A stretch of 64,000 nt of DNA from Telluria beijingensis. GTDB lineage: Bacteria; Pseudomonadota; Gammaproteobacteria; Burkholderiales; Burkholderiaceae_D. The first letter of the stretch is position 1. Every line of letters starts with the position of its first letter. The position numbers and the translations under genes are program-made. Under the pieces are notes generated by a model. The model searched no databases, was not told the origin of the DNA, and saw only the letters and a program-made list of their open reading frames with translations. Below, one piece after another: positions 1 to 11,744 of this stretch. The stretch spans positions 4,374,039-4,438,038 of the forward strand of contig NZ_CP132480.1 in assembly GCF_030770395.1 (NCBI RefSeq). The letters are read 5' to 3'.

Positions 1-1662
1 GCGCGTGATCTGGCCACCCTGGTGCAGCGCCAGCATCGGTGCGCCGCCCTCCCCTTTCTCGAAGCGGATTTCGGCGTTGATATCGCGCGAGAAGAACACG
101 CTGTCGCTGGCCGGGAAAATCTCAATCTTGCGCTGCCCGGTGGCCTGCGCATAGTAGCGATCGCCCTCACGGCTGACCGCGAGCACGAACTGCGGCGCCA
201 GCTGGTAATTGCCGGCCCAGGCATCGAAGCCGGCATTGTCGATCTTCACCGTCGCCCGTTCGGCAGGCGCGTCGCCGATGCGTTCGTTGCGGGTCTGCTT
301 GCCCTCGTTGTCGACCGTGACGTGGGTGACCTTGCCCTGTGCGTCACGCTCGAACTCGAAGCGCGCCAGTGTTCCCGGCACGAAGAAGCCATTCTTCGCA
401 TACGGGGTCAGCGCGGCCGGCGAGCGGTCGCCGCGCGCCATCATGAGCTTGCCGTCGCGGCTGGCGAAGGTGCGCTGTTCCTTGCCGTCGATATCGTAGA
501 CGCCGGCGAAGGCATCGAGGGCCTTGGCATCGAGCGCGATCTCCTTCGGTTCCATGAACGGCTTGCCCATCGCCAGTGCCGCCGCCTTCTTGGCCAGCAC
601 GCCCGGATCGGCGTTGCCGCTGTCGGCATTGGCCAGCACCGCCACGAAGATCTTTTGTTCGGGCAGGCGCAGTGCATAGGTGCGGAAACCGTTAATGCCG
701 CCGCCATGGTCGATCACCGGCGTCCCCTGCAGGGTGCCCACGTGCCAGCCATAACCATACTCGGTCGACTTCTCGGGCGTGAGCATATAAGGCGTGAAGG
801 CCAGCTTCCAGCTCGCGGGCTTGAGCAGCTTGCCGGCCGCGATCGCGGCGTCCCACTTGGCGAGGTCGTCGACCGTCGACACCAGCGCGCCCGCGGCATA
901 GGGCTGGGTCATGCTCAATGCCGCGGTGGGTCCATAGCCCTTTTCCTTTGCGCTGTAGCCGGCGGCGCGCGGCGCCTTGCCGCGCTCCGAACCCTCGTAT
1001 GCCGTGTCCTTCATGCCCAGTGGCGTGAAGATGCGCTGCTCGAGGAAGCTGGCATAGGTCTGCCCCGACACCTTCTCGATGATCGCGCCGAGCAGGAAGT
1101 AGCCGCTGTTGTTGTAGCGGTAGTCTGTGCCCGGCTCGAACTCGAGCGGGTCGTTCTTGAAGTTGTCGATCATTTGGCCGACACGCAGGTCCTTCGCCAT
1201 GTTCGCCACATAGTCCGGCTTGCCGGTGAAGCTCACGATGCCCGAGGTATGGGTCAGCAGATGCTCGACCGTGATCACCTTGCCGCCGGTCGGGTAGTCG
1301 GGGAAGAAGCGCGTGATCGGATCGTTCAGGGCCAGCTTGCCCTCGTCGGCCAGCATCAGGATCGCCACCGCCGTGAACTGCTTGGTGATTGAACCCAAGC
1401 GCAGCACGGTATCGGGCGTGAGCGGGGTCTTGCTGTCGAGATTGGCGGCGCCGTAGGCTTTCCGGAACACCGTCTTGCCGTCCTTGACCACGATGACCGT
1501 GGCGCCGGGATCCGTGGCCTTGTAATGCGGCGCGAACAGCGCATCGAGCTTGGCGGGCAACTGCTGGACGGCGGCCGCCTTGGTGGCAGGCTGTTGCGCA
1601 AGGACCAGCACCGGATTCGACATCAAAACGACAGCGACAGCGACGGCGGAGAGTTTCAGCAT
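1..1662 (-). CDS. Beta-lactamase-family serine hydrolase, exported (3' end cut by window edge)
   Basis: The reading frame opens at 1662 with ATG after an AAGAGGT ribosome site and runs off position 1, so at least 554 codons are present and the C-terminus is missing. It begins with a hydrophobic signal peptide ending near an Ala-Gln. The penicillin-binding/class C beta-lactamase motifs are visible: SITK (catalytic Ser and Lys, about residue 85), YNN (about residue 165) and an HGGG near residue 275. A C-terminal extension follows, of the kind seen in family members with a DUF3471-like domain. Probable role: periplasmic serine hydrolase, D-Ala-D-Ala carboxypeptidase or esterase; substrate not determinable. 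It lies downstream of the atp operon terminator on the same strand and is probably transcribed alone. Confidence 0.85.
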   Translation of the reverse strand, partial: MLKLSAVAVAVVLMSNPVLVLAQQPATKAAAVQQLPAKLDALFAPHYKATDPGATVIVVKDGKTVFRKAYGAANLDSKTPLTPDTVLRLGSITKQFTAVAILMLADEGKLALNDPITRFFPDYPTGGKVITVEHLLTHTSGIVSFTGKPDYVANMAKDLRVGQMIDNFKNDPLEFEPGTDYRYNNSGYFLLGAIIEKVSGQTYASFLEQRIFTPLGMKDTAYEGSERGKAPRAAGYSAKEKGYGPTAALSMTQPYAAGALVSTVDDLAKWDAAIAAGKLLKPASWKLAFTPYMLTPEKSTEYGYGWHVGTLQGTPVIDHGGGINGFRTYALRLPEQKIFVAVLANADSGNADPGVLAKKAAALAMGKPFMEPKEIALDAKALDAFAGVYDIDGKEQRTFASRDGKLMMARGDRSPAALTPYAKNGFFVPGTLARFEFERDAQGKVTHVTVDNEGKQTRNERIGDAPAERATVKIDNAGFDAWAGNYQLAPQFVLAVSREGDRYYAQATGQRKIEIFPASDSVFFSRDINAEIRFEKGEGGAPMLALHQGGQITR

Positions 1663-1807
1663 GATCGACTACCTCTTATTGGTTGTGATGTTGTTAATGT
1701 AACTGTGCCGTAAGAATGAGGGAAAGGAATTCGGACGAAACGCATTTCGTCGAGGATGGAAGGCCATATCTGCGCGACAAACTCGACCAGGTTCCACGCA
1801 ATGGACG

Positions 1808-1835
1808 AAAAAAAAAGGCAGCCCGCAGGCTGCCC
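1808..1835 (-). terminator. Rho-independent terminator of the atp operon
   Basis: GGCAGCC and GGCTGCC form a 7-bp stem with a CGCA loop. On the minus strand the stem is followed by a run of nine T (A run at 1808-1816). It lies 24 bp beyond the atpC stop codon. Confidence 0.85.
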
Positions 1836-1858
1836 CTTTGCTACCGAGCTTTTGAAGC

Positions 1859-2281
1859 TCAACGGCCCTTCGACCGCAGCTTCTGGATCGCCGCCAACTG
1901 CGCGATCGCCGCAGCCATTTCGGCCTGGGCTTTCGCGTAGTCGATCTTCGAATCCTTGTTCAGCATCAGCTCTTCAGCCTGCTTCTTGGCTGCGGTTGCT
2001 TTCGCTTCGTCCAGGTCGCCACCGCGGATCGCGGTGTCGGCCAGCACGGTCACGCCGTTCGGCTGCACTTCCAGGATACCGCCGGCCACGAAGACGAACT
2101 CTTCGCCACCACCGGCCACCTGGATGCGCACGGCGCCCGGGCGGATGCGCGTGATCAAGGGGGTGTGCTTCGGGTAGATACCCAGCTCACCCGCTTCACC
2201 CGGCAACGCGACGAATTCGGCCTGGCCGGAGAAGATCTGCTCTTCGGCCGAGACTACGTCAACGAGAAATGTGTTTGCCAT
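1859..2281 (-). CDS. atpC: F1 ATP synthase epsilon subunit
   Basis: 140 aa, the usual length for the epsilon subunit. It has the N-terminal beta-sandwich ([14 protein letters not shown], about residues 31-44; residue V and G-rich strands to about 85) and the C-terminal helical hairpin that regulates rotation and hydrolysis. It is the last gene of the nine-gene ATP synthase operon, 30 bp after atpD, and is followed by a strong hairpin terminator. It acts in the central stalk of F1 at the cytoplasmic face of the inner membrane. Confidence 0.97.
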   Translation of the reverse strand: MANTFLVDVVSAEEQIFSGQAEFVALPGEAGELGIYPKHTPLITRIRPGAVRIQVAGGGEEFVFVAGGILEVQPNGVTVLADTAIRGGDLDEAKATAAKKQAEELMLNKDSKIDYAKAQAEMAAAIAQLAAIQKLRSKGR

Positions 2282-2311
2282 GTGTGTCCTTCAGTTGATG
2301 AAGAAGCCGAC

Positions 2312-3748
<1,437 letters not shown>

Positions 3749-3832
3749 TTAAATCGTAAGAGCCAGTCAGTTATAGTCAGTTGGGGACAGAGTACCGCTC
3801 GCTTCGCTCGCTTAACTCTTTCCCGCAATTGA

Positions 3833-4708
3833 TCAGACTGCCGCTGCGCCCGACACGATCTCGGAGAGTTCTTTGGTAATCGCAGCCTGGCGGGTCTTGT
3901 TGTAGACCAGCTTCAGGTCGCTGATGACGCTGCCGGCGTTATCGCTCGCGGCCTTCATCGCGACCATGCGTGCCGATTGCTCGGACGCCAGGTTTTCCGC
4001 CACTGCCTGGTACACCAGCGCTTCCACATAACGCACCAGCAGCTCGTCGATGACGACTTGCGCTTCCGGTTCGTAGATGTAGTCCCAGCCGTGGGCGCCT
4101 GCGTCGGCTTCCAGCGCTTTGGCTGGCAGCGGGAGCAGTTGCTCGACCATCGTTTCCTGCTTCATCGTGTTGATGAACTTGGTGTAGCACAGGTAGACAG
4201 CATCGAGCTGGCCTTCCTGGTACGCGTCCAGCATCACTTTGACCGGTCCGATCAGCTTGTCCAGTTGCGGTGCATCGCCCAGCTGGGTCGCTTGCGACAC
4301 CAGTTTCATGCCGACGCGGTTCAGGAAGCCCAGGCCCTTGTTGCCGATGGCGACTGCCTCGACACGGTTGCCCAGTTGCTCCTGCTCACGCGCCTTCTGC
4401 GTTACCTGGCGCAGGATATTGGTGTTCATGCCGCCGCACAGACCCTTGTCGGTCGTGATGACGATGAAACCCACTGCCTTTGCCGACACGCCCTTGGCTT
4501 GCGCCATGAATGGGTGCGTGTACTCCGGGTTTGCGTTGGCCAGATTGGCGGTGATGTTACGAACCTTGTCACTGTAGGGACGGGCGGCGCGCATGCGATC
4601 CTGCGCCTTGCGCATTTTCGATGCGGCGACCATTTCCATCGCCTTGGTGATCTTCTTCGTATTCTCTACGCTCTTGATCTTGCCACGAATCTCTTTGCCT
4701 GCTGCCAT
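3833..4708 (-). CDS. atpG: F1 ATP synthase gamma subunit
   Basis: 291 aa. The N-terminal helix carries the conserved [19 protein letters not shown] region and the C-terminal helix ends with the [19 protein letters not shown] segment (here [16 protein letters not shown]). Both helices form the rotating coiled coil in the centre of the alpha/beta hexamer. The ATG at 4708 is preceded by an AAGGA ribosome site. It lies 56 bp after atpA in the ATP synthase operon. Confidence 0.97.
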   Translation of the reverse strand: MAAGKEIRGKIKSVENTKKITKAMEMVAASKMRKAQDRMRAARPYSDKVRNITANLANANPEYTHPFMAQAKGVSAKAVGFIVITTDKGLCGGMNTNILRQVTQKAREQEQLGNRVEAVAIGNKGLGFLNRVGMKLVSQATQLGDAPQLDKLIGPVKVMLDAYQEGQLDAVYLCYTKFINTMKQETMVEQLLPLPAKALEADAGAHGWDYIYEPEAQVVIDELLVRYVEALVYQAVAENLASEQSARMVAMKAASDNAGSVISDLKLVYNKTRQAAITKELSEIVSGAAAV

Positions 4709-4764
4709 GAGTCCTTACTCCTTCCGGGCACCGGCGCCGTCCGTGGACGGCGCCGGTCCATCAA

Positions 4765-6306
4765 TTAATATGCGCCGGATTTCTTGAAATCAGCAATGGC
4801 GGCGGCCAGTAGCGCTTCGCTGTCCTTGTCCAGTTGCTTGGTTTCGTCGATCTTCGACAGCAGCGACGCGTGACCCGACTTCAGGAAGGCGTGCAGGCCG
4901 TGCTCGAATGGCAGCACTTTCTTGACTTCGATATCGTCCAGGTAGCCCTTGTTGACGGCGAACAGCGACGAGGCCATCAGCGAGGTCGACAGCGGCGAGA
5001 ACTGCGGCTGCTTCAGCAGCTCGGTCACGCGCGCGCCGCGGTCCAGCTGCTTGCGGGTCGATTCGTCCAGGTCCGATGCGAACTGCGCGAACGCAGCCAG
5101 TTCACGGTACTGCGCCAGGTCGGTACGGATACCGCCCGACAGGCCCTTGATGACCTTGGTCTGGGCGGCGCCACCGACGCGCGACACCGAGATACCGGCG
5201 TTGATCGCAGGACGGATACCGGCGTTGAACAGCGAGGTCTCCAGGAAGATCTGGCCGTCGGTAATCGAAATCACGTTGGTCGGCACGAAGGCCGAGACGT
5301 CGCCTGCTTGCGTTTCGATGATCGGCAGTGCGGTCAGCGAACCGGTCTTGCCGGTGACGGCGCCGTTGGTGAACTTCTCGACGTAGTCGGCGTTCACGCG
5401 GGCTGCGCGCTCGAGCAGACGGCTGTGCAGGTAGAACACGTCGCCTGGGTATGCTTCGCGGCCTGGTGGGCGGCGCAGCAGCAGGGAAATTTGACGATAA
5501 GCGACAGCCTGCTTCGACAGATCATCATAGACGATCAGCGCGTCTTCGCCGCGGTCGCGGAAGTATTCGCCCATCGCGCAGCCCGAGTAGGCCGAGATGT
5601 ACTGCATCGCTGCCGATTCCGACGCCGATGCGGCGACGACGATCGTGTATTCCAGCGCGCCGTGCTGTTCCAGCGAACGCACGATGTTCTTGATGGTCGA
5701 AGCTTTTTGACCGATCGCGACGTACACGCAGGTGACGCCTTGGCCTTTCTGGTTGATGATCGCGTCGACTGCGACAGCCGATTTACCGGTCTGGCGGTCG
5801 CCGATGATCAGCTCACGCTGGCCACGGCCGATCGGCACCATCGCGTCGATCGACTTGATGCCGGTCTGCATAGGCTGCGACACCGATTCACGCGCGATGA
5901 CGCCAGGCGCGATCTTTTCGATCGGGGCGGTCAGCGTGGTGGCGATTGGACCCTTGCCGTCGATCGGCTGGCCCAGGGCGTTGACCACGCGGCCACGCAG
6001 TTCAGGACCGATCGGCACTTCCAGGATGCGGCCGGTGGTCTTGACGGTGTCGCCTTCCGAGATGTGCTCGTAGGCGCCCAGGATGACGGCGCCGACCGAG
6101 TCGCGCTCCAGGTTCATCGCCAGGCCGAAGGTGTTGCCAGGGAATTCCAGCATCTCGCCCTGCATCACGTCCGACAGACCGTGGATGCGGCAGATACCGT
6201 CGGCGACCGAGATCACGGTGCCTTGGTTGCGGACGTCGGCAGAACCTTCCAGGCCCTGGATCCGGCTCTTGATCAGCTCGCTGATTTCAGATGGGTTAAG
6301 TTGCAT
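4765..6306 (-). CDS. atpA: F1 ATP synthase alpha subunit
   Basis: 513 aa with the typical N-terminus [13 protein letters not shown]. Walker A GDRQTGKS lies near residue 170 and the [10 protein letters not shown] strand precedes it. The start at 6306 is preferred over an in-frame TTG at 6321, because the TTGGAG there contains the GGAG ribosome site for the ATG. Regulatory, non-catalytic nucleotide-binding subunit of F1. Internal gene of the atp operon, 64 bp after atpH. Confidence 0.97.
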   Translation of the reverse strand: MQLNPSEISELIKSRIQGLEGSADVRNQGTVISVADGICRIHGLSDVMQGEMLEFPGNTFGLAMNLERDSVGAVILGAYEHISEGDTVKTTGRILEVPIGPELRGRVVNALGQPIDGKGPIATTLTAPIEKIAPGVIARESVSQPMQTGIKSIDAMVPIGRGQRELIIGDRQTGKSAVAVDAIINQKGQGVTCVYVAIGQKASTIKNIVRSLEQHGALEYTIVVAASASESAAMQYISAYSGCAMGEYFRDRGEDALIVYDDLSKQAVAYRQISLLLRRPPGREAYPGDVFYLHSRLLERAARVNADYVEKFTNGAVTGKTGSLTALPIIETQAGDVSAFVPTNVISITDGQIFLETSLFNAGIRPAINAGISVSRVGGAAQTKVIKGLSGGIRTDLAQYRELAAFAQFASDLDESTRKQLDRGARVTELLKQPQFSPLSTSLMASSLFAVNKGYLDDIEVKKVLPFEHGLHAFLKSGHASLLSKIDETKQLDKDSEALLAAAIADFKKSGAY

Positions 6307-6370
6307 GCTTGCTAACTCCAATTATAGTTTCTTGATGCGTAGGGCAAGGGTGTCGTCGGCGGTGCGATTC

Positions 6371-6904
6371 TTACGCGGCCAGCGCAACGTGCATGCGTTG
6401 CAGCTTGGCGCGTACCGAGGTATCGAGCACTTCATCGCCAACGACCACGCGCACACCACCGATCAGCGAGGGATCCACTGTTACCGTTGGGTTCAGCTTG
6501 CGGCCAAATTTCTTTTCCAGCGTGGCGACCAGCGACGACAGCTGGTCGGCCGAAATCTCGAACGCGCTGAAGATGTCCGCGTCGGCAGCGCCTTCGCTCG
6601 CGTTCTTCAGTTCAGCGAACTGGGTGCTGATTTCGGGCAGCAGGGTGATGCGGCCGTTTTCGGCCAGCATCGCAATAAAGTTCTTCGCTTCAGCACTCAG
6701 CGGAGCCTTGACCAGCGACGCAATCGTGTCCGCCAGTTGTGCGTGCGTGACGTTCGGGTTGCTGGCGAAGGCCTGCACATCGGAAATGGCGCCAATTTGA
6801 CCCAGTTCCGAGGCGACGGCCGACCACGCGTTCATGTCGCCGGTTTGGGCGACACGGAACAGCGCTTCGGCGTAAGGGCGGGCGACGGTTGCGAGTTCTG
6901 CCAT
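6371..6904 (-). CDS. atpH: F1 ATP synthase delta subunit
   Basis: 177 aa, matching the delta/OSCP family. The N-terminal helical bundle ([15 protein letters not shown]) and the C-terminal segment [21 protein letters not shown] are characteristic; the latter contacts the b subunits. It forms the top of the peripheral stalk. Separated from atpF by only 2 bp, so translational coupling is likely. Confidence 0.97.
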   Translation of the reverse strand: MAELATVARPYAEALFRVAQTGDMNAWSAVASELGQIGAISDVQAFASNPNVTHAQLADTIASLVKAPLSAEAKNFIAMLAENGRITLLPEISTQFAELKNASEGAADADIFSAFEISADQLSSLVATLEKKFGRKLNPTVTVDPSLIGGVRVVVGDEVLDTSVRAKLQRMHVALAA

Positions 6905-6906
6905 GA

Positions 6907-7377
6907 TCAGAGCTCGGTCGACAGTTGCGACAGCAGGTCGGCGTGGGCCGCTGCGTTCACTTCACGCTTCAGGATCTGTTCGGCGCCGGCAACCGCGAGG
7001 GTTGCAACCTGGCCACGCAGTTCTTCGCGCGCGCGCGTCACTTGCTGTTCGGCGTCGGCCTTGGCGGCGGCGACGATACGGGCAGCTTCTTCGGCAGCGG
7101 TGCGCTTGGCTTCTTCGATGATCGCAGCGGCGCGCTTTTCGGCGTCGACGATGCGCTTCTGGACTTCGTCACGGGCGCCAGCCAGTTCGGTCTGGACGCG
7201 CTTTTCGGCGGCAGCCAGGTCAGCCTTGCCGCGGTCGGCGGCGGCCAGGCCACTCGCGATCTTCGCGGCGCGCTCGTCGAGCGCCTTCATCAGCGGCGGC
7301 CACACGAATTTCATCGTGAACAGCGCCAGGATGAAGAAAACCACGAGCTGAGCAATCAGGGTTGCATTGAGGTTCAC
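6907..7377 (-). CDS. atpF: Fo ATP synthase b subunit
   Basis: 156 aa. A single N-terminal membrane segment (about residues 5-26, [20 protein letters not shown]) is followed by a long Ala/Lys/Glu-rich helix that dimerises to form the peripheral stalk. Typical [14 protein letters not shown] start for beta-proteobacteria. It sits between atpE and atpH in the operon. Confidence 0.97.
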   Translation of the reverse strand: MNLNATLIAQLVVFFILALFTMKFVWPPLMKALDERAAKIASGLAAADRGKADLAAAEKRVQTELAGARDEVQKRIVDAEKRAAAIIEEAKRTAAEEAARIVAAAKADAEQQVTRAREELRGQVATLAVAGAEQILKREVNAAAHADLLSQLSTEL

Positions 7378-7454
7378 GGGGTTATCCTTCTTACAGAAAC
7401 ACGGATGCCGAACCAGAAACTGGTTCGGCCCTTCAAGACCTAGTGAGGCGAGTC

Positions 7455-7715
<261 letters not shown>

Positions 7716-7785
7716 TTAAATTAAAAACTAGATTAAAAACTACAACTTCTTTACAACCACATTCACTCGATGCTTGCGGCTTCGA

Positions 7786-8619
7786 TCAGTGGCCTTCGTG
7801 AGCCTGACCGAGGTAGACCAGCGTCAGCATCATGAAGATGAATGCCTGCAGGATTACGATCAGGATGTGGAAGATCGCCCAGATGGAACCGGCAATCACG
7901 TGGCCGATGAAACCGAACATCGTCGCGGTTCCGCCCAGCAGTGCGATCAAGAGGAACAGCAGTTCGCCGGCAAACATGTTACCGAACAGTCGCATACCGA
8001 GCGACACCATTTTTGCTGCGTATTCGATGATGTTCAGGAGCAGATTGAACGGCGCCATCCAGATGCCGAACGGTGCTGCGAACAGCTCGTGGAGCCAGCC
8101 GCCCAGGCCCTTGATCTTGATGCCGTAGTAGAACATCAACAGCAGTACGCCCAGCGACATGCCGATCGGTGCGTTCAGGTCGGCGGTCGGGACCACGCGG
8201 TGGTATGGGAAGATGTGTTCGATACCGAAGGCGGCGAACATCCATGCCCACATATCGACCGGCAGCAAGTCCAGTGCGTTCATCAGGACGATCCAGACGA
8301 ACACGGTCAGTGCCAGCGGAGCGATGAAGCTGCGGTCGCCATGCACGATGGTCTTCGCCTGGTCATCGACCATCTCGAACAGCATTTCGACGAAGGCCTG
8401 GAAACGGCCGGGAACGCCCGAAGTCGCCTTGCGCGCGGCTGCCCACATGAACAGGCAGGCGGTCAGGCCCATCGCGATCGACCAGAACAGGGTGTCGTAG
8501 TGGACGACCGAAAAGTCGACCGGACCTACCTGGTACTGGTTCTTCAGGTGGCCCAGGTGGTGAACGATGTATTCTGATGCGGTGGGCGCGTGCGCTGCGC
8601 CGTCTACTGGAGTCGCCAT
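7786..8619 (-). CDS. atpB: Fo ATP synthase a subunit
   Basis: 277 aa, multi-spanning. The essential Arg of the half-channels is in the conserved [14 protein letters not shown] helix. The N-terminus ([12 protein letters not shown]) matches beta-proteobacterial a subunits. It lies 4 bp after atpI and 85 bp before atpE. It forms the proton path between the membrane sides and the c ring. Confidence 0.97.
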   Translation of the reverse strand: MATPVDGAAHAPTASEYIVHHLGHLKNQYQVGPVDFSVVHYDTLFWSIAMGLTACLFMWAAARKATSGVPGRFQAFVEMLFEMVDDQAKTIVHGDRSFIAPLALTVFVWIVLMNALDLLPVDMWAWMFAAFGIEHIFPYHRVVPTADLNAPIGMSLGVLLLMFYYGIKIKGLGGWLHELFAAPFGIWMAPFNLLLNIIEYAAKMVSLGMRLFGNMFAGELLFLLIALLGGTATMFGFIGHVIAGSIWAIFHILIVILQAFIFMMLTLVYLGQAHEGH

Positions 8620-8623
8620 GTCG

Positions 8624-8959
8624 TCATTGCCTAAATAATAAGATGATGTAACTTTTCAGTGCCACGATGATCCCGGCGACCAGTGCCAGCCAGTTGAGAT
8701 CGTGGTACAGCCACGCTGTCGCGCCCAGGAGCGCCAGCGTCAATGCAATCTTTACAAATTCCCAGATGAAAAATGTCGCGGGAGTAGCCGTTCCAGATGC
8801 GGAAGCGGCAAACAAGCGCACTGCCATGATCCCGTTGGGCACGACACAACACAAACCGCCCAGTACAGCCGAAAACATCGCAGCCCTTCCCCCCAGTAGT
8901 GCGGCGATGGCGCCAACGACTACCGTTGCTATCAACTGCAGGGAAACGATACGCAGCAT
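8624..8959 (-). CDS. atpI: ATP synthase subunit I (AtpI)
   Basis: 111 aa, four predicted membrane segments with no large soluble part. The opening [18 protein letters not shown] and the position as first gene of the operon identify AtpI, a small membrane protein thought to aid c-ring assembly or Mg2+ handling. It lies 4 bp upstream of atpB. Sequence conservation in this family is low, so the call rests mainly on context. Confidence 0.9.
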   Translation of the reverse strand: MLRIVSLQLIATVVVGAIAALLGGRAAMFSAVLGGLCCVVPNGIMAVRLFAASASGTATPATFFIWEFVKIALTLALLGATAWLYHDLNWLALVAGIIVALKSYIILLFRQ

Positions 8960-9027
8960 ATTTTTCTAGGTCTGGTGCCAGCGTATTTTGGACGAACTAC
9001 GATGTGGTAATTACATGAAACGCCGGA

Positions 9028-9057
9028 ATTATAAGTGGTTATACGGACGCGAGTCAA
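9028..9057 (-). promoter_or_regulatory. Candidate sigma-70 promoter of the atp operon
   Basis: Read on the minus strand: TTGACT (9057-9052), an 18-bp spacer, then TATAAT (9033-9028), about 70 bp before the atpI start. It is the best -35/-10 pair in the 340-bp gap between parB and atpI. The rest of the gap holds only the parB hairpin. Confidence 0.65.
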
Positions 9058-9254
9058 ACGATTCGCAACTTATAACTGGTCCGTAAAGATGACGAAAATG
9101 TGACAGGTTGCTGACGGAATGGGCAATATTTTCAGTAACTTAACGCGAGATGGTGTATTGCTGGGGATGTGACAATTGCGGGTGAGTGAGCATGTACTGA
9201 CGTTGCTCGAAGGTAGCAAAAATGGTGGTAGCGCTATCGCGTTCACACTCGGAA

Positions 9255-9285
9255 GGACGCTACCGTGTCCGATCGGGTAGCGTCC
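9255..9285 (-). terminator. Hairpin downstream of parB
   Basis: GGACGCTACC pairs with GGTAGCGTCC (10-bp stem, 11-nt loop) 15 bp after the parB stop codon. There is no T-run on the minus strand, so it may end transcription weakly or serve only to stabilise the 3' end. Confidence 0.5.
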
Positions 9286-9299
9286 CTGCGTTATCGCTT

Positions 9300-10178
9300 T
9301 TACGCGCGCAAACGCGCCAGCACGCCATCGAGGATATCGAGATCGGCAAAGTCGATGATCATCTGCCCCCTGCCCTTCGGCCCCATCTTGAACACGACCG
9401 GCGTCGCCAGCTTGTCGGACAGTTCTTCTTCCAGCCGCACGATGTCGCCCGGCTTGTCCTTCGCGCGGGCCGGCGTGGCCGGCGCGTTCTGCTCCTCGAG
9501 CGCGCGCGCCACCAGTTTCTCTGTCTCGCGCACCGACAGGCGCTTGGCGATCACGTGGTTCGCGAGCGCGATCTGGTTCGCACTGTCGACCGCCAGCAGG
9601 GCGCGGGCATGGCCCATGTCGATATCCCCTGCCATCAGCATCGTCTGCACCGGCGGCGCCAGGTTGATCAGGCGCAGCAGGTTCGACACCGCGCTGCGCG
9701 AACGGCCGACCGCGCCGGCCGCCTGTTCGTGCGTAAAATTAAAATCCGAGATCAGGCGCTGGATGCCCTGCGCTTCTTCCAGCGGATTCAGGTCTTCGCG
9801 CTGCATGTTCTCGATCAGGGCCATCGCGGCGGCCGACTGGTCGTCGACGTCGCGCACCAGCACCGGGATCTCTTCCAGCCCCGCCATCTGCGCCGCGCGG
9901 AAGCGCCGCTCGCCGGCGATGATCTCGTAAGGCGTGCTGCTACCCGCCGGCAGCGGACGCACCAGCACCGGCTGCATGATGCCCTGGGTCTTGATCGAGG
10001 CGGCCAGCTCCGACAGGCTCACTTCGTCCATGCGCGTCCGAGGCTGATACTTGCCGGCCTGGATCTGGGTGACCGCCAGGACCGAAGGCAGGTTGCTTGC
10101 AGCGGGAGCGGCGTCCATGTCGCCGCCGAGGAGGGCGTCGAGCCCGCGGCCCAGTCCCTTGAGTTTTTTGGTTGCCAT
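9300..10178 (-). CDS. parB: Chromosome-partitioning protein ParB (CTP-dependent clamp)
   Basis: 292 aa. The N-terminus KKLKGLGRGLDALLGG is typical of chromosomal ParB and is the ParA-contacting segment. The CTP-binding motif GERRFRAA and the ENMQREDLNPLEEA motif follow. A helix-turn-helix around AAGAVGRSRSAVSNLLRL (about residues 150-170) reads parS, and a C-terminal dimerisation domain ends the protein. It loads at parS and spreads to form the partition complex. Four matching parS sites are present at 13.8 and 23.1 kb. It lies 22 bp downstream of parA. Confidence 0.96.
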   Translation of the reverse strand: MATKKLKGLGRGLDALLGGDMDAAPAASNLPSVLAVTQIQAGKYQPRTRMDEVSLSELAASIKTQGIMQPVLVRPLPAGSSTPYEIIAGERRFRAAQMAGLEEIPVLVRDVDDQSAAAMALIENMQREDLNPLEEAQGIQRLISDFNFTHEQAAGAVGRSRSAVSNLLRLINLAPPVQTMLMAGDIDMGHARALLAVDSANQIALANHVIAKRLSVRETEKLVARALEEQNAPATPARAKDKPGDIVRLEEELSDKLATPVVFKMGPKGRGQMIIDFADLDILDGVLARLRA

Positions 10179-10200
10179 TCTCTGTCAGCTTTCCTGGTGA

Positions 10201-10971
10201 TTACATGGTCTTGATGCGCTGGACCATTTCCGCGCCAAAGGCGATGTACGCCTGCGCGCCTTTCGACGACGGATCGAATGTCACGCCCGGGATGCCGTAG
10301 GACGGCGCTTCGGCCAGGCGCACATTGCGCGGGATGATGGTCTTGAACACCTTGTCGCCGAAGTGCTGCTCGAGCTGATTCGAGACCTGCTGCGACAGCG
10401 TCATGCGCGGATCGAACATCACCCGCAGCAGGCCGATGATCTTGAGGTCGGTGTTCAGGTTGGCGTGCACCTTCTTGATCGTGTTGACCAGGTCGGACAA
10501 GCCCTCGAGCGCATAGTATTCGCACTGCATCGGGATGATCACGCCATGCGCGGCGCACAGGCCGTTCAGCGTCAACAGCGACAGCGCCGGCGGGCAGTCG
10601 ACCAGGATGAAGTCGTAGTCGGCATCGACCGCGGCCAGCGCATCCTTCAGGCGCCGCTCGCGGTGCTCGAGCGCCACCATCTCGACCTCGGCGCCGGCCA
10701 GCTCGCGATTGGCGGGCAGCACGTCGAAGCGGCCGGCTTCGGAGCGCACGCGCGCGCCAGCCACATCCGACTCGCCCAGCAGCACCTGGTAGATCGACGA
10801 CTCCAGCTCCGCCTTGTTGATGCCCGCGCCCATGGTGGCATTGCCCTGCGGGTCGAGGTCGACCAGCAGCACGCGCTGGTCCAGTTTTGCCAGGCCTGCC
10901 GACAGGTTGACGGTGGTGGTGGTCTTGCCCACCCCACCCTTCTGGTTCGCAACGCAAAAAATCTTCGCCAT
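10201..10971 (-). CDS. parA: Chromosome-partitioning ATPase ParA
   Basis: 256 aa. Deviant Walker A KGGVGKTTT at residues 10-18, a Walker B-like DFILVDCPPALS, and the length of chromosomal Soj/ParA without an N-terminal helix-turn-helix. It binds DNA non-specifically as an ATP dimer and moves ParB-parS complexes. Ribosome site GGGAAAGA lies upstream. The 113-bp gap before it, behind rsmG, carries 27-bp direct repeats that could be its operator. Confidence 0.96.
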   Translation of the reverse strand: MAKIFCVANQKGGVGKTTTTVNLSAGLAKLDQRVLLVDLDPQGNATMGAGINKAELESSIYQVLLGESDVAGARVRSEAGRFDVLPANRELAGAEVEMVALEHRERRLKDALAAVDADYDFILVDCPPALSLLTLNGLCAAHGVIIPMQCEYYALEGLSDLVNTIKKVHANLNTDLKIIGLLRVMFDPRMTLSQQVSNQLEQHFGDKVFKTIIPRNVRLAEAPSYGIPGVTFDPSSKGAQAYIAFGAEMVQRIKTM

Positions 10972-11010
10972 CTTTTATCTTTCCCGCAAGCGGCTACAAG
11001 ACGCTATACC

Positions 11011-11074
11011 GTTCATACCGTACAAACCATTTTAATGGTTCATACTGAATAAACGATATAAACGGTTTATACAG
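11011..11074 (+). repeat. 27-bp spaced direct repeats upstream of parA
   Basis: GTTCATACCG (11011), GTTCATACTG (11038) and GTTTATACAG (11065) occur with a spacing of exactly 27 bp. The first two copies also match in much of their remaining sequence, including an AAAC run. A near-palindrome AACCATTTTAATGGTT lies at 11025-11040. The block fills the rsmG-parA gap and may be the operator or promoter of parAB. Confidence 0.6.
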
Positions 11075-11084
11075 TTAATATTGT

Positions 11085-11744
11085 TTAGGGAGTTTTATCG
11101 GATTGTTCGATGAACACCAGGTGACGCTCGGCGCCCAGCCTTGGAACCTGCAGCGGCTGCAAGCCGCTCACTTTCCATGCTTGCGGCAGCCGCTCGCGCT
11201 CCTCGCTCGGCGCCACCCCTTTCAAGGCGATGAACTTGCCGCCCTCTTGCAACAGGTGTCCAGACCACTCGACGAAGTCGGACAGGTCGGCGAAAGCGCG
11301 CGAGGTAATCACGTCGAATTTGTCGCTCACCTGCAGGTCCTGCACCTTCATCGTGTGCACCGTCACGTTTGTCAGGCCCAGTTCGGCCTTCACCTGCGTG
11401 AGAAAGGCGGTTTTCTTGTGGACGGTGTCGATCATCGCTACTTTCATGTCGGGCCGCGTGATCGCCAGCACGATGCCGGGCAATCCGCCGCCCGCGCCCA
11501 CGTCCAGCACATTGCGGGCCTCGCTGAAGGCCGGTACCGCGGCCAGCGAATCGAGCAGGTGGTGGGTCACCATCTGCATCGGGTCACGCAGCGAGGTCAG
11601 GTTGTACACCGCATTCCACTTGTGCATCAGCTGCAGGTAGGCCATCAACCTGCCCTGCTGTTCCGGCGTCACGTCCAGTCCCATTTCGGCGACGCCCTCG
11701 CGCAGGACCTTGGCCAGCGCTTCCTGGTCGAACAGATACTTCAT
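11085..11744 (-). CDS. rsmG: 16S rRNA (guanine527-N7)-methyltransferase
   Basis: 219 aa. S-adenosylmethionine-binding motif [15 protein letters not shown] near residue 75, preceded by the family's NLTSLRDP segment. Methylates N7 of G527 in the 530 loop of 16S rRNA. The ATG overlaps the mnmG stop by 4 bp (ATGA), indicating translational coupling. The mnmG-rsmG-parAB order is the usual origin-proximal arrangement in beta-proteobacteria. Confidence 0.96.
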   Translation of the reverse strand: MKYLFDQEALAKVLREGVAEMGLDVTPEQQGRLMAYLQLMHKWNAVYNLTSLRDPMQMVTHHLLDSLAAVPAFSEARNVLDVGAGGGLPGIVLAITRPDMKVAMIDTVHKKTAFLTQVKAELGLTNVTVHTMKVQDLQVSDKFDVITSRAFADLSDFVEWSGHLLQEGGKFIALKGVAPSEERERLPQAWKVSGLQPLQVPRLGAERHLVFIEQSDKTP

